Shown here: in pieces, positions 1-7,239 of the stretch
Layout of the letters: each line of letters starts with the position of its first letter
Position numbering within the stretch: the stretch's first letter is position 1
NCBI GenBank assembly: GCA_025774205.1
Contig: JALGWK010000140.1
Location: forward strand, 1 to 11,511
From: a bacterium
GTDB lineage: Bacteria; Blakebacterota; Blakebacteria; Blakebacterales; Blakebacteraceae
Direction: 5' to 3'
Length of the DNA: 11,511 bases
Program-made: the position numbers and the translations under genes
The notes under the pieces: generated by a model
Seen by the model: the letters and a program-made list of their open reading frames with translations, nothing else
Databases searched by the model: none
Told to the model about the DNA's origin: nothing

Positions 1-84
1 ACATATGCCGAGGAGCGGCTCCCCTTCCGGGCGGGCCAGCGCGACCACCGAGGTGGTCGTGGAAGTATCGAACAGCAGCAGCAT
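1..84 (-). CDS. tsaB: TsaB-like protein, N-terminal fragment (tRNA t6A biosynthesis)
   Basis: Only the first 28 codons are in the window; the gene runs off the left edge. The reading starts MLLLFDTSTTTSVVALARPE, the typical opening of TsaB (YeaZ), whose ASKHA-fold N-terminus reads roughly 'ILAIDTST...SVAL'. TsaB is the non-catalytic partner of TsaD in the complex that puts threonylcarbamoyl on A37 of ANN-decoding tRNAs. The start is the ATG at 84-82, supported by a GGAGAG ribosome-binding site at 91-96 with 6 bases between. It lies 103 bp downstream of polA on the same strand and may be co-transcribed with it. TsaD shares the fold, but its N-terminus usually reads 'LGIETSCDET', which does not fit. 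The call rests on 28 residues only. Confidence 0.68.
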   Translation of the reverse strand, partial: MLLLFDTSTTTSVVALARPEGEPLLGIC

Positions 85-187
85 CAGGTTCTCTCCACCT
101 TGCGGACCGGGTGATCAAGCTCGACCGCGGTTCCTGGTGTCATGTCAAGTGACAACCGTCGCATTCGAGCGGCGCCGTATCATGACA

Positions 188-298
188 CTAGTGGGCATCT
201 GCCCATGTCTTCCCCCAACGGGCATCGACCAGGATGGGGACGATAAGTTCCAGCGCGCCTTCCATCCTCGTCACGACCTCTTCACGTACCTCTTCGAG
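188..298 (-). pseudogene. polA: Out-of-frame C-terminal tail of polA
   Basis: Read in the -1 frame relative to the main polA reading, this stretch gives 36 residues then TAG at 188-190. It starts LEEVREEVVTRMEGALELIV and ends LVDARWGKTWADAH, which is the expected end of a family A polymerase (compare 'VPLVVDVGVGKNWLEAH' in close families). A single missing base near 296-300 explains the shift; for example GGACTCGAAG in place of GGACCTCGAAG would join the two parts as DEDLEEV. The tail forms the last part of the palm around motif C, so a product lacking it would probably be impaired. Confidence 0.85.
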
Positions 299-2856
299 TC
301 CTCGTCCACCTCGAAGACCAGTTCGTCATGGACCTGTATGAGCATATCCGCCGGTATCGTCTCCTGCCAGAGCCACTCCTGTATGTCGATCATGGCCTTC
401 TTGATCAGGTCGGCGGCGGATCCCTGGATGGGCATGTTCACCGCGGTGCGCTCGGCAAAGGCCCTGATCTGGGGGGCGGAGGATTCAAGTTCCGGCATAT
501 ATCGCCGGCGGTTCAGCAGGGTGGTCACGTAGGTCTCTTCGATGTAGCGGGCGATCCCGCTGAAACGTTCGAAGTAATGCTCGATGAACTCTTTCGCCTC
601 AGCCGACGGGATGGCCAGCTGCTTGCCGAGACTGACGCTGCCCATTCCGTACATGACACCGAAATTGACGGTCTTGGCCTGGCGGCGCTCGTCATCGGTG
701 ACCTCCTCGACGGGGAGGTTGAGCATCGCCGCCGCCGTCGACGTGTGGATGTCCTCCCCTTTCCGGAAGGCATCGATCAGTCGCTCGTCGCCCGACAGAT
801 GAGCCATGATCCTCAACTCGATCTGGCTGTAATCCGCCGAGAGAAGGACCCGTCCCTCGGGGGCGATGAAGGCCCGCCTGATCCTCCGCCCCTCCTTCGA
901 CCGGATCGGGATGTTCTGCAGATTCGGTTCCGACGAGGAGAGCCGGCCGGTCGCGGCGATGGTCTGATTGAAGGAGGTATGGATCCTGCCGGTGCCGGGA
1001 TTCACCAGTCTCGGCAGCGCCTCGATATAGGTCGAGACCAGTTTTCCGAGGGCGCGATAATCGAGGATCTTGCGGGCTATCGGATGTTCAGGTATCAGGC
1101 CCTCGAGCACCTCTGAATCGGTCGAGTAGCCGGTCTTGGTTTTCTTCCCGCGCGGCAGTTCCATCTTCTCAAAGAGTATCTCCTGGAGCTGCTGCGGTGA
1201 GTTGAGGTTGAATTCCTCTCCGGCATAGACGTAGATCTCGGCTGTCAGCTGGTCGAGTTCCGCCTGGAACTCCTCCCTCATATCATCGAGGAGTTCGGGA
1301 TCGATCAGAACCCCCCTGGCTTCCATCTCGACCAGAACGGGGACGAGCGGCATTTCCGTCTCATCGAGCAGCGGCCGCAGTTCCAGGGCGTCAAGCTGTG
1401 GAGCCATCTCCTCCATCAGCCCCAGGGTCACATCAACATCCTCGCAGGCGTATTCGCACGCTTCGGAAATGCCCACTCCGGCGAACGATATCTGTTTCTT
1501 GCCTTTCCCGATGAGGCTCGTGATCGGGATCGTCTGACGGGAGAGATATTCCAGGGCCAGGGCATCGAGGCCGTGCTGGCGTCTCGAGGGATTCAGCAGG
1601 TAGGAAGCCACCATGGTGTCGAGAACGATGCCCTGCAGGAAGATCCCCTCGTTCCGGAGAACCAGTGCGTCGTACTTGATGTTGTGCCCGACTTTGGGAA
1701 CCGCCCCGTCCTCCAGGAAGTCCTTCAGGCGACTCAGGGCCTCTTCCTCCGGCAGGTTGCCCGGCTCATCGTGACGCAGCGGCAGGTACCAGCCCTGCCC
1801 CGTGACAACCGCCAGGCTTACCCCCACCAGCCGGGCCGTCAGCGGATTGAGACCGGTGGTCTCGGTATCAACTGCCACGATCTCCGCTCCGCGACAATCC
1901 GCGAGGACCTGGTCGAGCAGTTCGAGGGAATCCACCAGGCGGTAATCCCGCTCCTCGGTATCGGGAGCCGGTTCATCACTCTCCTGGAGGAGGCCCTCCA
2001 GCAGGCCGGTGAATTCGAGTTCACCGAACAGTCTGGCCATGGCCGGGTAATCGAAACCGGGGAAGGTGAAATCGGTGATCTTCAGCTCGAGGGGGACATT
2101 GGTATCGATGGTCACGAGCTCTTTGCTCATGAGCGCCTGATCAGCGTATTCAACCAGGTTCTCCCGTACCCGCTTCTGCGGTATCTCCCCGGCATGGTCG
2201 AGGACCTCTTCCACCGATCCGTACTCCGCGACCAGTTTCTGGGCGGTCTTCTCACCTACCTGGGGAACACCGGGAACGTTGTCGGAGGTGTCGCCCATCA
2301 GGCCGAGGATGTCGATCGTCCGGACCGGTTCGACGCCGTAACGCTCCCTTACATCCGCCGCGGTGAAGGGGGCGTAGTCATCTCCGCGCCGACCGGGTCG
2401 CAGCATGTGAACCCGGTCGGTGAGACACTGCATGAAATCCTTGTCACTGGTGACCAGATAGACATCGAGTCCTTCATCCTCTCCACGCTTCGCCAGGGTT
2501 CCCATGACATCATCCGCCTCATAGCCCTGTATCTCCAGGCGCGGGATCGACATCGATTCCACGATCTGGTGGACCCGCGGCAGACTCCGGGCGAGATCCT
2601 CCGGCATTTTCTCCCGGGTGGCCTTGTATTCCTCGTACCGGTCATGCCGGAAGGTCCTGCCCGGCGCGTCGAAGATGACCGCCAGGTGGGTGGGCTCGTA
2701 TTGCCGGATCAGCTTCAGCAGTGAGGTCGTGAAGGCGTAGGGGGCACTCGTGTTCTCGCCCTTCGAGTTGATGAGGGGATTCTTGATGAACGCGAAGTAG
2801 CCCCGGTAGGCGAGCGCAGTGCCGTCCACCAGGAAGAGAGTCGACCGGGCTGGCAT
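271..2856 (-). CDS. polA: DNA polymerase I (C-terminus frameshifted)
   Basis: Encodes DNA polymerase I, used for Okazaki-fragment maturation and repair synthesis. The N-terminal 5'-nuclease (about residues 1-290) has FLVDGTALAYRG, YEADDVMGTLA, TSDKDF and the helix-hairpin-helix stretch GDTSDNVPGVPQVGEKTA. The 3'-5' exonuclease (about 305-490) keeps the full catalytic set: D330 and E332 in VDTETTGL, D396 in HNIKYDAL, Y469 and D473 in YACEDVDVTL. Proofreading should therefore be active, unlike in Taq-type enzymes. The polymerase domain has motif A (D675, E680 in SADYSQIELR), motif B (R724, K728, F732, Y736) and motif C (HDE, 843-845). Eight residues after motif C the frame is lost: it reads SKRYVKRS and stops at 271, and the true C-terminal 36 codons follow in the -1 frame (188-298). 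Restored length would be about 889 residues, normal for the family. The ATG at 2856 has no obvious Shine-Dalgarno. Confidence 0.96.
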   Translation of the reverse strand: MPARSTLFLVDGTALAYRGYFAFIKNPLINSKGENTSAPYAFTTSLLKLIRQYEPTHLAVIFDAPGRTFRHDRYEEYKATREKMPEDLARSLPRVHQIVESMSIPRLEIQGYEADDVMGTLAKRGEDEGLDVYLVTSDKDFMQCLTDRVHMLRPGRRGDDYAPFTAADVRERYGVEPVRTIDILGLMGDTSDNVPGVPQVGEKTAQKLVAEYGSVEEVLDHAGEIPQKRVRENLVEYADQALMSKELVTIDTNVPLELKITDFTFPGFDYPAMARLFGELEFTGLLEGLLQESDEPAPDTEERDYRLVDSLELLDQVLADCRGAEIVAVDTETTGLNPLTARLVGVSLAVVTGQGWYLPLRHDEPGNLPEEEALSRLKDFLEDGAVPKVGHNIKYDALVLRNEGIFLQGIVLDTMVASYLLNPSRRQHGLDALALEYLSRQTIPITSLIGKGKKQISFAGVGISEACEYACEDVDVTLGLMEEMAPQLDALELRPLLDETEMPLVPVLVEMEARGVLIDPELLDDMREEFQAELDQLTAEIYVYAGEEFNLNSPQQLQEILFEKMELPRGKKTKTGYSTDSEVLEGLIPEHPIARKILDYRALGKLVSTYIEALPRLVNPGTGRIHTSFNQTIAATGRLSSSEPNLQNIPIRSKEGRRIRRAFIAPEGRVLLSADYSQIELRIMAHLSGDERLIDAFRKGEDIHTSTAAAMLNLPVEEVTDDERRQAKTVNFGVMYGMGSVSLGKQLAIPSAEAKEFIEHYFERFSGIARYIEETYVTTLLNRRRYMPELESSAPQIRAFAERTAVNMPIQGSAADLIKKAMIDIQEWLWQETIPADMLIQVHDELVFEVDEDSKRYVKRS

Positions 2857-2975
2857 GGAGTGAAACTACCAGTCGGTCCGCGAAGGGTCAATGACACAGA
2901 GGGGGCAGGAGAGGAGGCAGGAGATCACGGAGAAGGGTCCTCATGCGAGGATGAAGGTGGATTCGGTGTCGAATG

Positions 2976-3003
2976 CATATAAGATAGGCATGATTGCACT
3001 CAA
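2976..3003 (-). promoter_or_regulatory. Candidate sigma70-type promoter for polA
   Basis: On the minus strand, a TTGAGT box (2998-3003) and a TATATG box (2976-2981) are separated by 16 bases, close to the housekeeping consensus. Transcription would start near 2968, leaving a leader of about 110 bases before the polA ATG at 2856. The AT-rich stretch around 2975-2995 stands out in this GC-rich divergent gap. I saw no comparably good promoter on the plus strand for the VPS10 gene. The call rests on sequence match alone. Confidence 0.33.
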
Positions 3004-3072
3004 CCGGTCGGAGCGGAGCGGGCTCAGGGTCACCCGGGCCGGGCGGTGAAACCCGAACAGGACTATAAGGTG

Positions 3073-4131
3073 ATGAAGGTGAAGAGATCATTGCGACTGA
3101 TGACGGTCTTCCTGCTGATCCCGGTCATGGCGCTGGCGTTCCAGGGCGTCACGTCGGCCCAGGAGGCGGATGAGGGACCATTGAGCGGTTTCAACTGGCG
3201 CCAGGTAGGCCCGGCCAACATGTCGGGTCGCGTCACCGATGTCGCGATTCCGCCGGGTGGCGAGGCCTCCACGATCTACGTCGGCGCGGCGGCCGGCGGG
3301 TTGTGGAAGACGATCAACAACGGTGTGACCTGGGAGCAGATCTTCCAGGGCGGCCGGACAGCCGCGGTCGGCGATATCGCCATCGCGCCGTCGAATCCGA
3401 ACATCATCTATGTCGGGATGGGTGAGCCGCATTCCCGGAACTCGATCAGCTGGGGCGATGGCATCTACCTCTCGACCGATGCCGGTGAGACCTGGAAGCA
3501 GGTGGGGCTGGAATACACCTATCACATCGGCCGGATCGTCGTCGATCCGCGCGATCCGATGGTGGTCTATGTGGCCGCGCTCGGCAACCTGTGGGACCGG
3601 AACAGTGGGGAACGGGGTCTCTTCAAGTCGGAGGACGGCGGCGCCCACTGGCGCAAACTGAAGGGCTTCAACGACGGGACCGGTTTCTACGACGTGGTCA
3701 TCGACCCCGAGAATCACGACGTGGTCTGGGCCACCTCGTGGGAGCGGGAGCGAAAAGCCTGGGTCTTCCTGAGCGGGGGCGGCCCCAACAACGGTATCTG
3801 GAAGTCGATCGACGCCGGCGATACCTGGACCCGGGTCGAGAATAACGGTCTGCCGCCTTCGGACCGGAACGGCAAGAGCAGCCTGGAGATCTTCCCCGGT
3901 GATCCCGATCTCATCTACGCCCGGATCGAGAATTTCGCCGATGATCCCGACGTCCCGCAGCCGGAGGCGGGGGCGGGGGCGGGGGCGCAGCAGCGTCGTC
4001 CCGGCGGCCGGGGCGGCGGCACGCCCAATCTGAGCGGTACCTACATGAGCCGCGACGGCGGTGAAAGCTGGGACCGGGTCGACCGGACGAACAGTCGTCC
4101 CTTTTACTACTGCCAGCTCCGATCTACCTGA
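3073..4131 (+). CDS. Secreted VPS10/sortilin-type Asp-box protein, N-terminal part (frameshifted)
   Basis: First 352 residues of a secreted beta-propeller protein of the VPS10/BNR class, often labelled 'glycosyl hydrolase' in bacteria but without a demonstrated function. MKVKRSLRLM followed by the hydrophobic TVFLLIPVMALAF is a Sec signal peptide, with likely cleavage after TSA at residue 29. Asp-box motifs (SxDxGxTW) lie at about residues 80-87 (TINNGVTW), 134-141 (STDAGETW), 186-193 (SEDGGAHW), 245-252 (SIDAGDTW) and 326-333 (SRDGGESW). A Gly/Ala/Arg-rich loop (about 297-318) is coded partly by a GGCGGG repeat. The reading ends at SRPFYYCQLRST; homologues continue here with 'YYSQIRIDP..' and the rest of the propeller, which resumes in another frame at about 4119. 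I chose the ATG at 3073 because it opens the signal peptide and has AGGA at 3059-3062. GTG at 3070, 7 bases after AGGA, and GTG at 3046 are alternatives. Confidence 0.86.
   Translation: MKVKRSLRLMTVFLLIPVMALAFQGVTSAQEADEGPLSGFNWRQVGPANMSGRVTDVAIPPGGEASTIYVGAAAGGLWKTINNGVTWEQIFQGGRTAAVGDIAIAPSNPNIIYVGMGEPHSRNSISWGDGIYLSTDAGETWKQVGLEYTYHIGRIVVDPRDPMVVYVAALGNLWDRNSGERGLFKSEDGGAHWRKLKGFNDGTGFYDVVIDPENHDVVWATSWERERKAWVFLSGGGPNNGIWKSIDAGDTWTRVENNGLPPSDRNGKSSLEIFPGDPDLIYARIENFADDPDVPQPEAGAGAGAQQRRPGGRGGGTPNLSGTYMSRDGGESWDRVDRTNSRPFYYCQLRST
3966..3987 (+). repeat. GGCGGG hexanucleotide tandem repeat inside the VPS10 gene
   Basis: About 3.7 copies of GGCGGG lie in a row. In frame they code for EAGAGAGAQ, part of a Gly/Ala-rich loop between two propeller blades. 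Because the unit is 6 bp, slippage would change loop length by whole residue pairs without breaking the frame. Similar low-complexity loops at this point are common in the family. Confidence 0.8.
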
Positions 4132-4145
4132 TCGAGACCCAGGCC

Positions 4146-5927
4146 ATGAGGGTGGACGTGGAGGAGGCCCTGAAGTGGGTCGACAACTACGAGCGGCCGG
4201 CCGACCGGAGCGAGACCCGCGGTGTCACGAACATCACCGGCAACCACCACGTCGACTTCCACGCCATGTGGATCGACCCCACCAACCCCGATCACCTGGT
4301 GGTCGGCTCCGATGGCGGGGTCTCCATCTCCTGGGACCAGGGGGCGACGTGGGACTTCTGCGACAACCTCCTGCTGGGCCAGTTCTACGCCGTCGGCTTC
4401 GACATGGCCCGGCCGTACAGCGTCTACGGCGGCCTGCAGGATAACGGCACCTGGGGCGGCCCGAGTCGTTCGGTGAAGGGGAACACCATTCTGAACCGCG
4501 ACTGGATGTTCTACATGGGCGGTGACGGGTTCCACGCCCAGGTCGATCCGGAAGATCCCGACATCATCCTCTACGGCGAAAGCCAGCAGGGGAGAGTATC
4601 CCGAATCAACCTGACAACCATGCAGTCACGGTCGATCCAGCCGAGAGCTCCGAGAGCCCGGCCGGCGAACATCAGCCCCGAGCAGCAGCAGTTCATGCAG
4701 CGCGGCGGCATGGGATCGAGCAACATCTCCCCCGCCCCGGAACCGGGTACATCGTACCGCTTCAACTGGAGTTCGCCGATCGTGCTCTCCCCGCATAACC
4801 CGCGGACCGTCTTCTTCGCCGCGAACGTCCTCTTCAAGAGCGTAAACCGGGGGGACACCTGGTCGGTGATCAGTCCCGACCTCACGACCGCCGACACCAC
4901 CAAGATCAATGCCCGGAACCGGGGGGACATGCAGTCCGGCGCGGAGAATCACTGCACCATCATCACGATCGGTGAATCACCGCTCATCCCCGGTCTGCTC
5001 TGGGTCGGTACCGACGACGGGCTGGTCCACGTCACCCGGGACGGGGGCGTCACCTGGACCGAGGTCACCGACAACTTCCAGGGCGTGCCGGACAACACCT
5101 GGGTGAGCCGGGTGCGGCCGAGCGCATTCGAGGCCGGTCGCTGCTACGTGACCTTCGACGGTCACCGGAACGGGGATTTCTCCACCTATGTCTACCGCAC
5201 CGAAGACTTCGGACAGACATGGGAGAAACTGGGCGGCGGCCTGCCGAGCACCGATCCGGTGTACGTGGTCACCGAGGATCCGGTGAATCCCGAACTGGTC
5301 TGGATCGGAACCGAACGGGGTATCCATATCTCCCTCGACCACGGTGAGAGCTGGGAACCGTTCAGCAACAACCTGCCGATCGTTCCCGTGCACGATCTCA
5401 CGGTCCATCCTCGGGAGCACGACCTCATCATCGCCACCCACGGCATGGGCATCTGGATCATGGATGACATCTCCCCGATCCAGGGTCTCACCGCCGGTGT
5501 GAAAGAGGAGGAGTTCGCTCTCTTCGAGATCAGGGACGCCTTCACATACAGCTCCCGGTTCGAGCAGGTGAGCCGCGGGGACAAGGTGTTCGCCGGCTCC
5601 AATCCGACCGACCAGTTCAGGGTCGGTTACTGGGTCGGAACCCCGGCCGAGAAAGTGGAGATCGTCATCGAGTCGATCGACGGCACCGAGATGCGTCGGG
5701 TCGAGGGAAGCGGTGAAGCGGGATTCCAGATGGTCGACATCCCCGTCCGCCCCTCCTTCGGTCGCGGCGGGGGTGGTGGCGGCTTCCAGCGTCAGGCTGG
5801 CGGGGGAGGCCAGCAGATGAGGGCCCTCGGAGTCGGCAGCTACCGCCTGACGGCGACCTGCGGTGAGGCGGTGTCGACGACCATCATCATCATCCATCCC
5901 GATCCGGCACTTTCGGGCGGGAACTGA
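4146..5927 (+). CDS. VPS10/sortilin-type Asp-box protein, C-terminal part
   Basis: Continuation of the preceding gene in a different frame. The matching protein can be read back to about 4119 (IYLIETQAMRVDVEEAL), so the ATG at 4146 is only the first Met in this frame; it lacks a Shine-Dalgarno and a signal peptide and is unlikely to be a real start. Family landmarks follow: HHVDFHAMWIDPTNPDHL, GSDGGVSISWDQGATW, GQFYAVGFDM and GGLQDNGTWGGPS. Asp-boxes are SWDQGATW, SVNRGDTW, TRDGGVTW, TEDFGQTW and SLDHGESW. The signature ATHGMGIWIMDD closes the propeller, and a beta-rich C-terminal domain with a Gly-rich stretch ends IIIIHPDPALSGGN. Together with the first part this would give about 950 residues. 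A family residue block of roughly 8-9 positions ('RIDPNNDQ'-like) appears to be absent at the junction. It is probably periplasmic or extracellular. Confidence 0.84.
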   Translation: MRVDVEEALKWVDNYERPADRSETRGVTNITGNHHVDFHAMWIDPTNPDHLVVGSDGGVSISWDQGATWDFCDNLLLGQFYAVGFDMARPYSVYGGLQDNGTWGGPSRSVKGNTILNRDWMFYMGGDGFHAQVDPEDPDIILYGESQQGRVSRINLTTMQSRSIQPRAPRARPANISPEQQQFMQRGGMGSSNISPAPEPGTSYRFNWSSPIVLSPHNPRTVFFAANVLFKSVNRGDTWSVISPDLTTADTTKINARNRGDMQSGAENHCTIITIGESPLIPGLLWVGTDDGLVHVTRDGGVTWTEVTDNFQGVPDNTWVSRVRPSAFEAGRCYVTFDGHRNGDFSTYVYRTEDFGQTWEKLGGGLPSTDPVYVVTEDPVNPELVWIGTERGIHISLDHGESWEPFSNNLPIVPVHDLTVHPREHDLIIATHGMGIWIMDDISPIQGLTAGVKEEEFALFEIRDAFTYSSRFEQVSRGDKVFAGSNPTDQFRVGYWVGTPAEKVEIVIESIDGTEMRRVEGSGEAGFQMVDIPVRPSFGRGGGGGGFQRQAGGGGQQMRALGVGSYRLTATCGEAVSTTIIIIHPDPALSGGN

Positions 5928-5950
5928 AGCATATCAGCGCGATGCCCGGC

Positions 5951-5982
5951 CTCTCCCGGGCGGGGAAACCTGCCCGGGAGAG
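5951..5982 (+). terminator. Strong stem-loop between the VPS10 and lipoprotein genes
   Basis: Perfect 11-bp inverted repeat: CTCTCCCGGGC (5951-5961) and GCCCGGGAGAG (5972-5982), with a 10-base loop GGGGAAACCT. It starts 24 bases after the VPS10 stop. There is no T-run after the stem (only TT), so it is not a textbook intrinsic terminator; it may stabilise a 3' end or end transcription weakly. The right arm holds GGGAGAG, the only SD-like stretch before the lipoprotein ATG at 5998, so the fold may also limit that gene's translation. Confidence 0.5.
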
Positions 5983-5997
5983 TTCCACGATCGGGTC

Positions 5998-7233
5998 ATG
6001 CCCATGAAGGAATGGTCCCGGCATTCAGCTGCGTTCCCGGTCGCGGTTATCCTGACGGGACTGATCGCTGCCTGCGGTCTGGGCAATCCCGATTTCGATC
6101 CCGACGATTCCCTGCCGCGACTTCAACTCGATCCGCAGTCGATGGTCAACGAAGTGGTGCAGGCCTCCATGCCGGACAGCTTCGGAAGCGATACGGTCGC
6201 GCAGATGCGATTTGATCTCACTGGCGATGCTCACACCGCCGTTCAGAACGGTGCTGTCGTGGAACTGGTGTTCCGGGTAGCCGGTGGTGAACCGGAGGTA
6301 TCGGGCTGGGTGGAAGGAACTGCTGCCTGGGTATCTCTGGAGATCGAGACTGTTCCCACCCTCGATGATTCACTCGACAACTGGTGGCGGGAGGCATGGA
6401 TCGATCCGCTTGAGGGAGAGCGGCTGATCGCCACCGACGGCTCGGTGCGATTTCGGATCAGCCCCGTCCCCCGATCGACACAGGCGATTCTCAGGGTGCT
6501 GATGATCCCGTCACGGCTGAAGATCACTGCGTCGATCGGTCGCGTCCTGGCCACTCAGGGGAACGGACTTCTCCTGCAGAGCGCGGACTCCCCAACCCTC
6601 ATCCGACGCGACACCGCTGGCGATCAATTGGGACAGGTCATCTCGGTTTCACCGCCGCTGAGCCTCTGTTTTCTCGACGACCGCTATTACGGTGTGGATT
6701 CCTCCGAACTGCAGTACCTCCCCGGCAGCGGCGGAACGTGGCAGCGCCTGGCGGTCTTGCCCTGGGGGGAGTCGAGCGCCTATGCCCTCACGACTGACGG
6801 GACCGACCTCTACCTGATCCGGCGTCCTCATCAGCTTTTCAGCGTGACGCCCCATGTCCTCTACCGTCTCTCCGCTGAGCAGTTGCGGAACACCTTCAGT
6901 TTCATCCCGGCGCTGCTCGATTCGACAGTCCTCGAGCGAAATGGTCTCGCCGGAGGCAGCTCCATGGGATTCGCCTACTGGTCTGAGGAGCGCCACCTGG
7001 CAGTACCGGGACGGCAGGATGATCAATTCGGGCTGGTTACCTTCACCCGGGCAGGCCGTTTCCGGAAGTTCATTCCGATGCCCTTCATGGAGATGGGGAT
7101 CACCTTCGCGATCGTCGGGGATTACCTGTTCGTGACCGGAGCGATTCCGACCTGGAATGCGATCATGTGGGAAGGCAGATACGGTCCGCTTGTACCGGTC
7201 GAGCGGCTGCTCTTCCGCTGGCCGACTCCATGA
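5998..7233 (+). CDS. Putative lipoprotein of unknown function
   Basis: I do not recognise the family. The 411-residue product begins MPMKEWSRHSAAFPVAVILT and continues into a lipobox, I-A-A-C with Cys at residue 26, so it is probably cleaved by LspA and lipid-anchored facing the periplasm or outer membrane. The following GNPDFDPDDS is acidic and flexible. The rest has no further obvious membrane segment and looks beta-rich: residues about 45-210 alternate short strands (VVELVFRVAGG, GSVRFRISPV, AILRVLMIPS), and 215-405 contain short repeats of the kind seen in beta-propellers (LLLQSADSPTLIRRD, LCFLDDRYYGVDS, AYALTTDGTDLYLIRR, YLFVTGAIP). The reading frame is open upstream to 5863, but that overlaps the VPS10 end and lacks signal character, so ATG 5998 (or 6004) is preferred. 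A stem-loop lies just upstream. It converges on the next gene with a 6-bp gap. Confidence 0.72.
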   Translation: MPMKEWSRHSAAFPVAVILTGLIAACGLGNPDFDPDDSLPRLQLDPQSMVNEVVQASMPDSFGSDTVAQMRFDLTGDAHTAVQNGAVVELVFRVAGGEPEVSGWVEGTAAWVSLEIETVPTLDDSLDNWWREAWIDPLEGERLIATDGSVRFRISPVPRSTQAILRVLMIPSRLKITASIGRVLATQGNGLLLQSADSPTLIRRDTAGDQLGQVISVSPPLSLCFLDDRYYGVDSSELQYLPGSGGTWQRLAVLPWGESSAYALTTDGTDLYLIRRPHQLFSVTPHVLYRLSAEQLRNTFSFIPALLDSTVLERNGLAGGSSMGFAYWSEERHLAVPGRQDDQFGLVTFTRAGRFRKFIPMPFMEMGITFAIVGDYLFVTGAIPTWNAIMWEGRYGPLVPVERLLFRWPTP

Positions 7234-7239
7234 GCGGAT

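Noticed and set aside
137-188. 8-bp inverted repeat GTGTCATG / CATGACAC between polA and tsaB
   Set aside because: The arms are 36 bases apart, there is no T-run, and a match this short in about 100 bp has an appreciable chance of arising at random.
295-305. Programmed -1 frameshift in polA
   Set aside because: There is no slippery heptamer at the shift point, and family A polymerases are not known to use one; a missing base is simpler.
1573-2724. Long open frame (383 codons) on the plus strand opposite polA
   Set aside because: It lies entirely antisense to strongly conserved polA, has no start signals or recognisable motif, and such shadows are expected in GC-rich coding DNA.
3030-3049. 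Short inverted repeat TCACC / GGTGA before the VPS10 gene
   Set aside because: Only 5 bp of stem with a GC-rich loop; too weak to call an operator or terminator.
4977-5897. Open frame (306 codons) on the minus strand opposite the VPS10 gene
   Set aside because: It mirrors the codon pattern of the real gene, is His/Asp/Gly-rich with no domain, and is a GC-driven shadow.
3073-5927. Calling the Asp-box protein a sialidase or glycosyl hydrolase
   Set aside because: Asp-boxes are structural. I see no sialidase RIP motif or catalytic triad pattern, and the overall motif order fits the VPS10/sortilin-like class.
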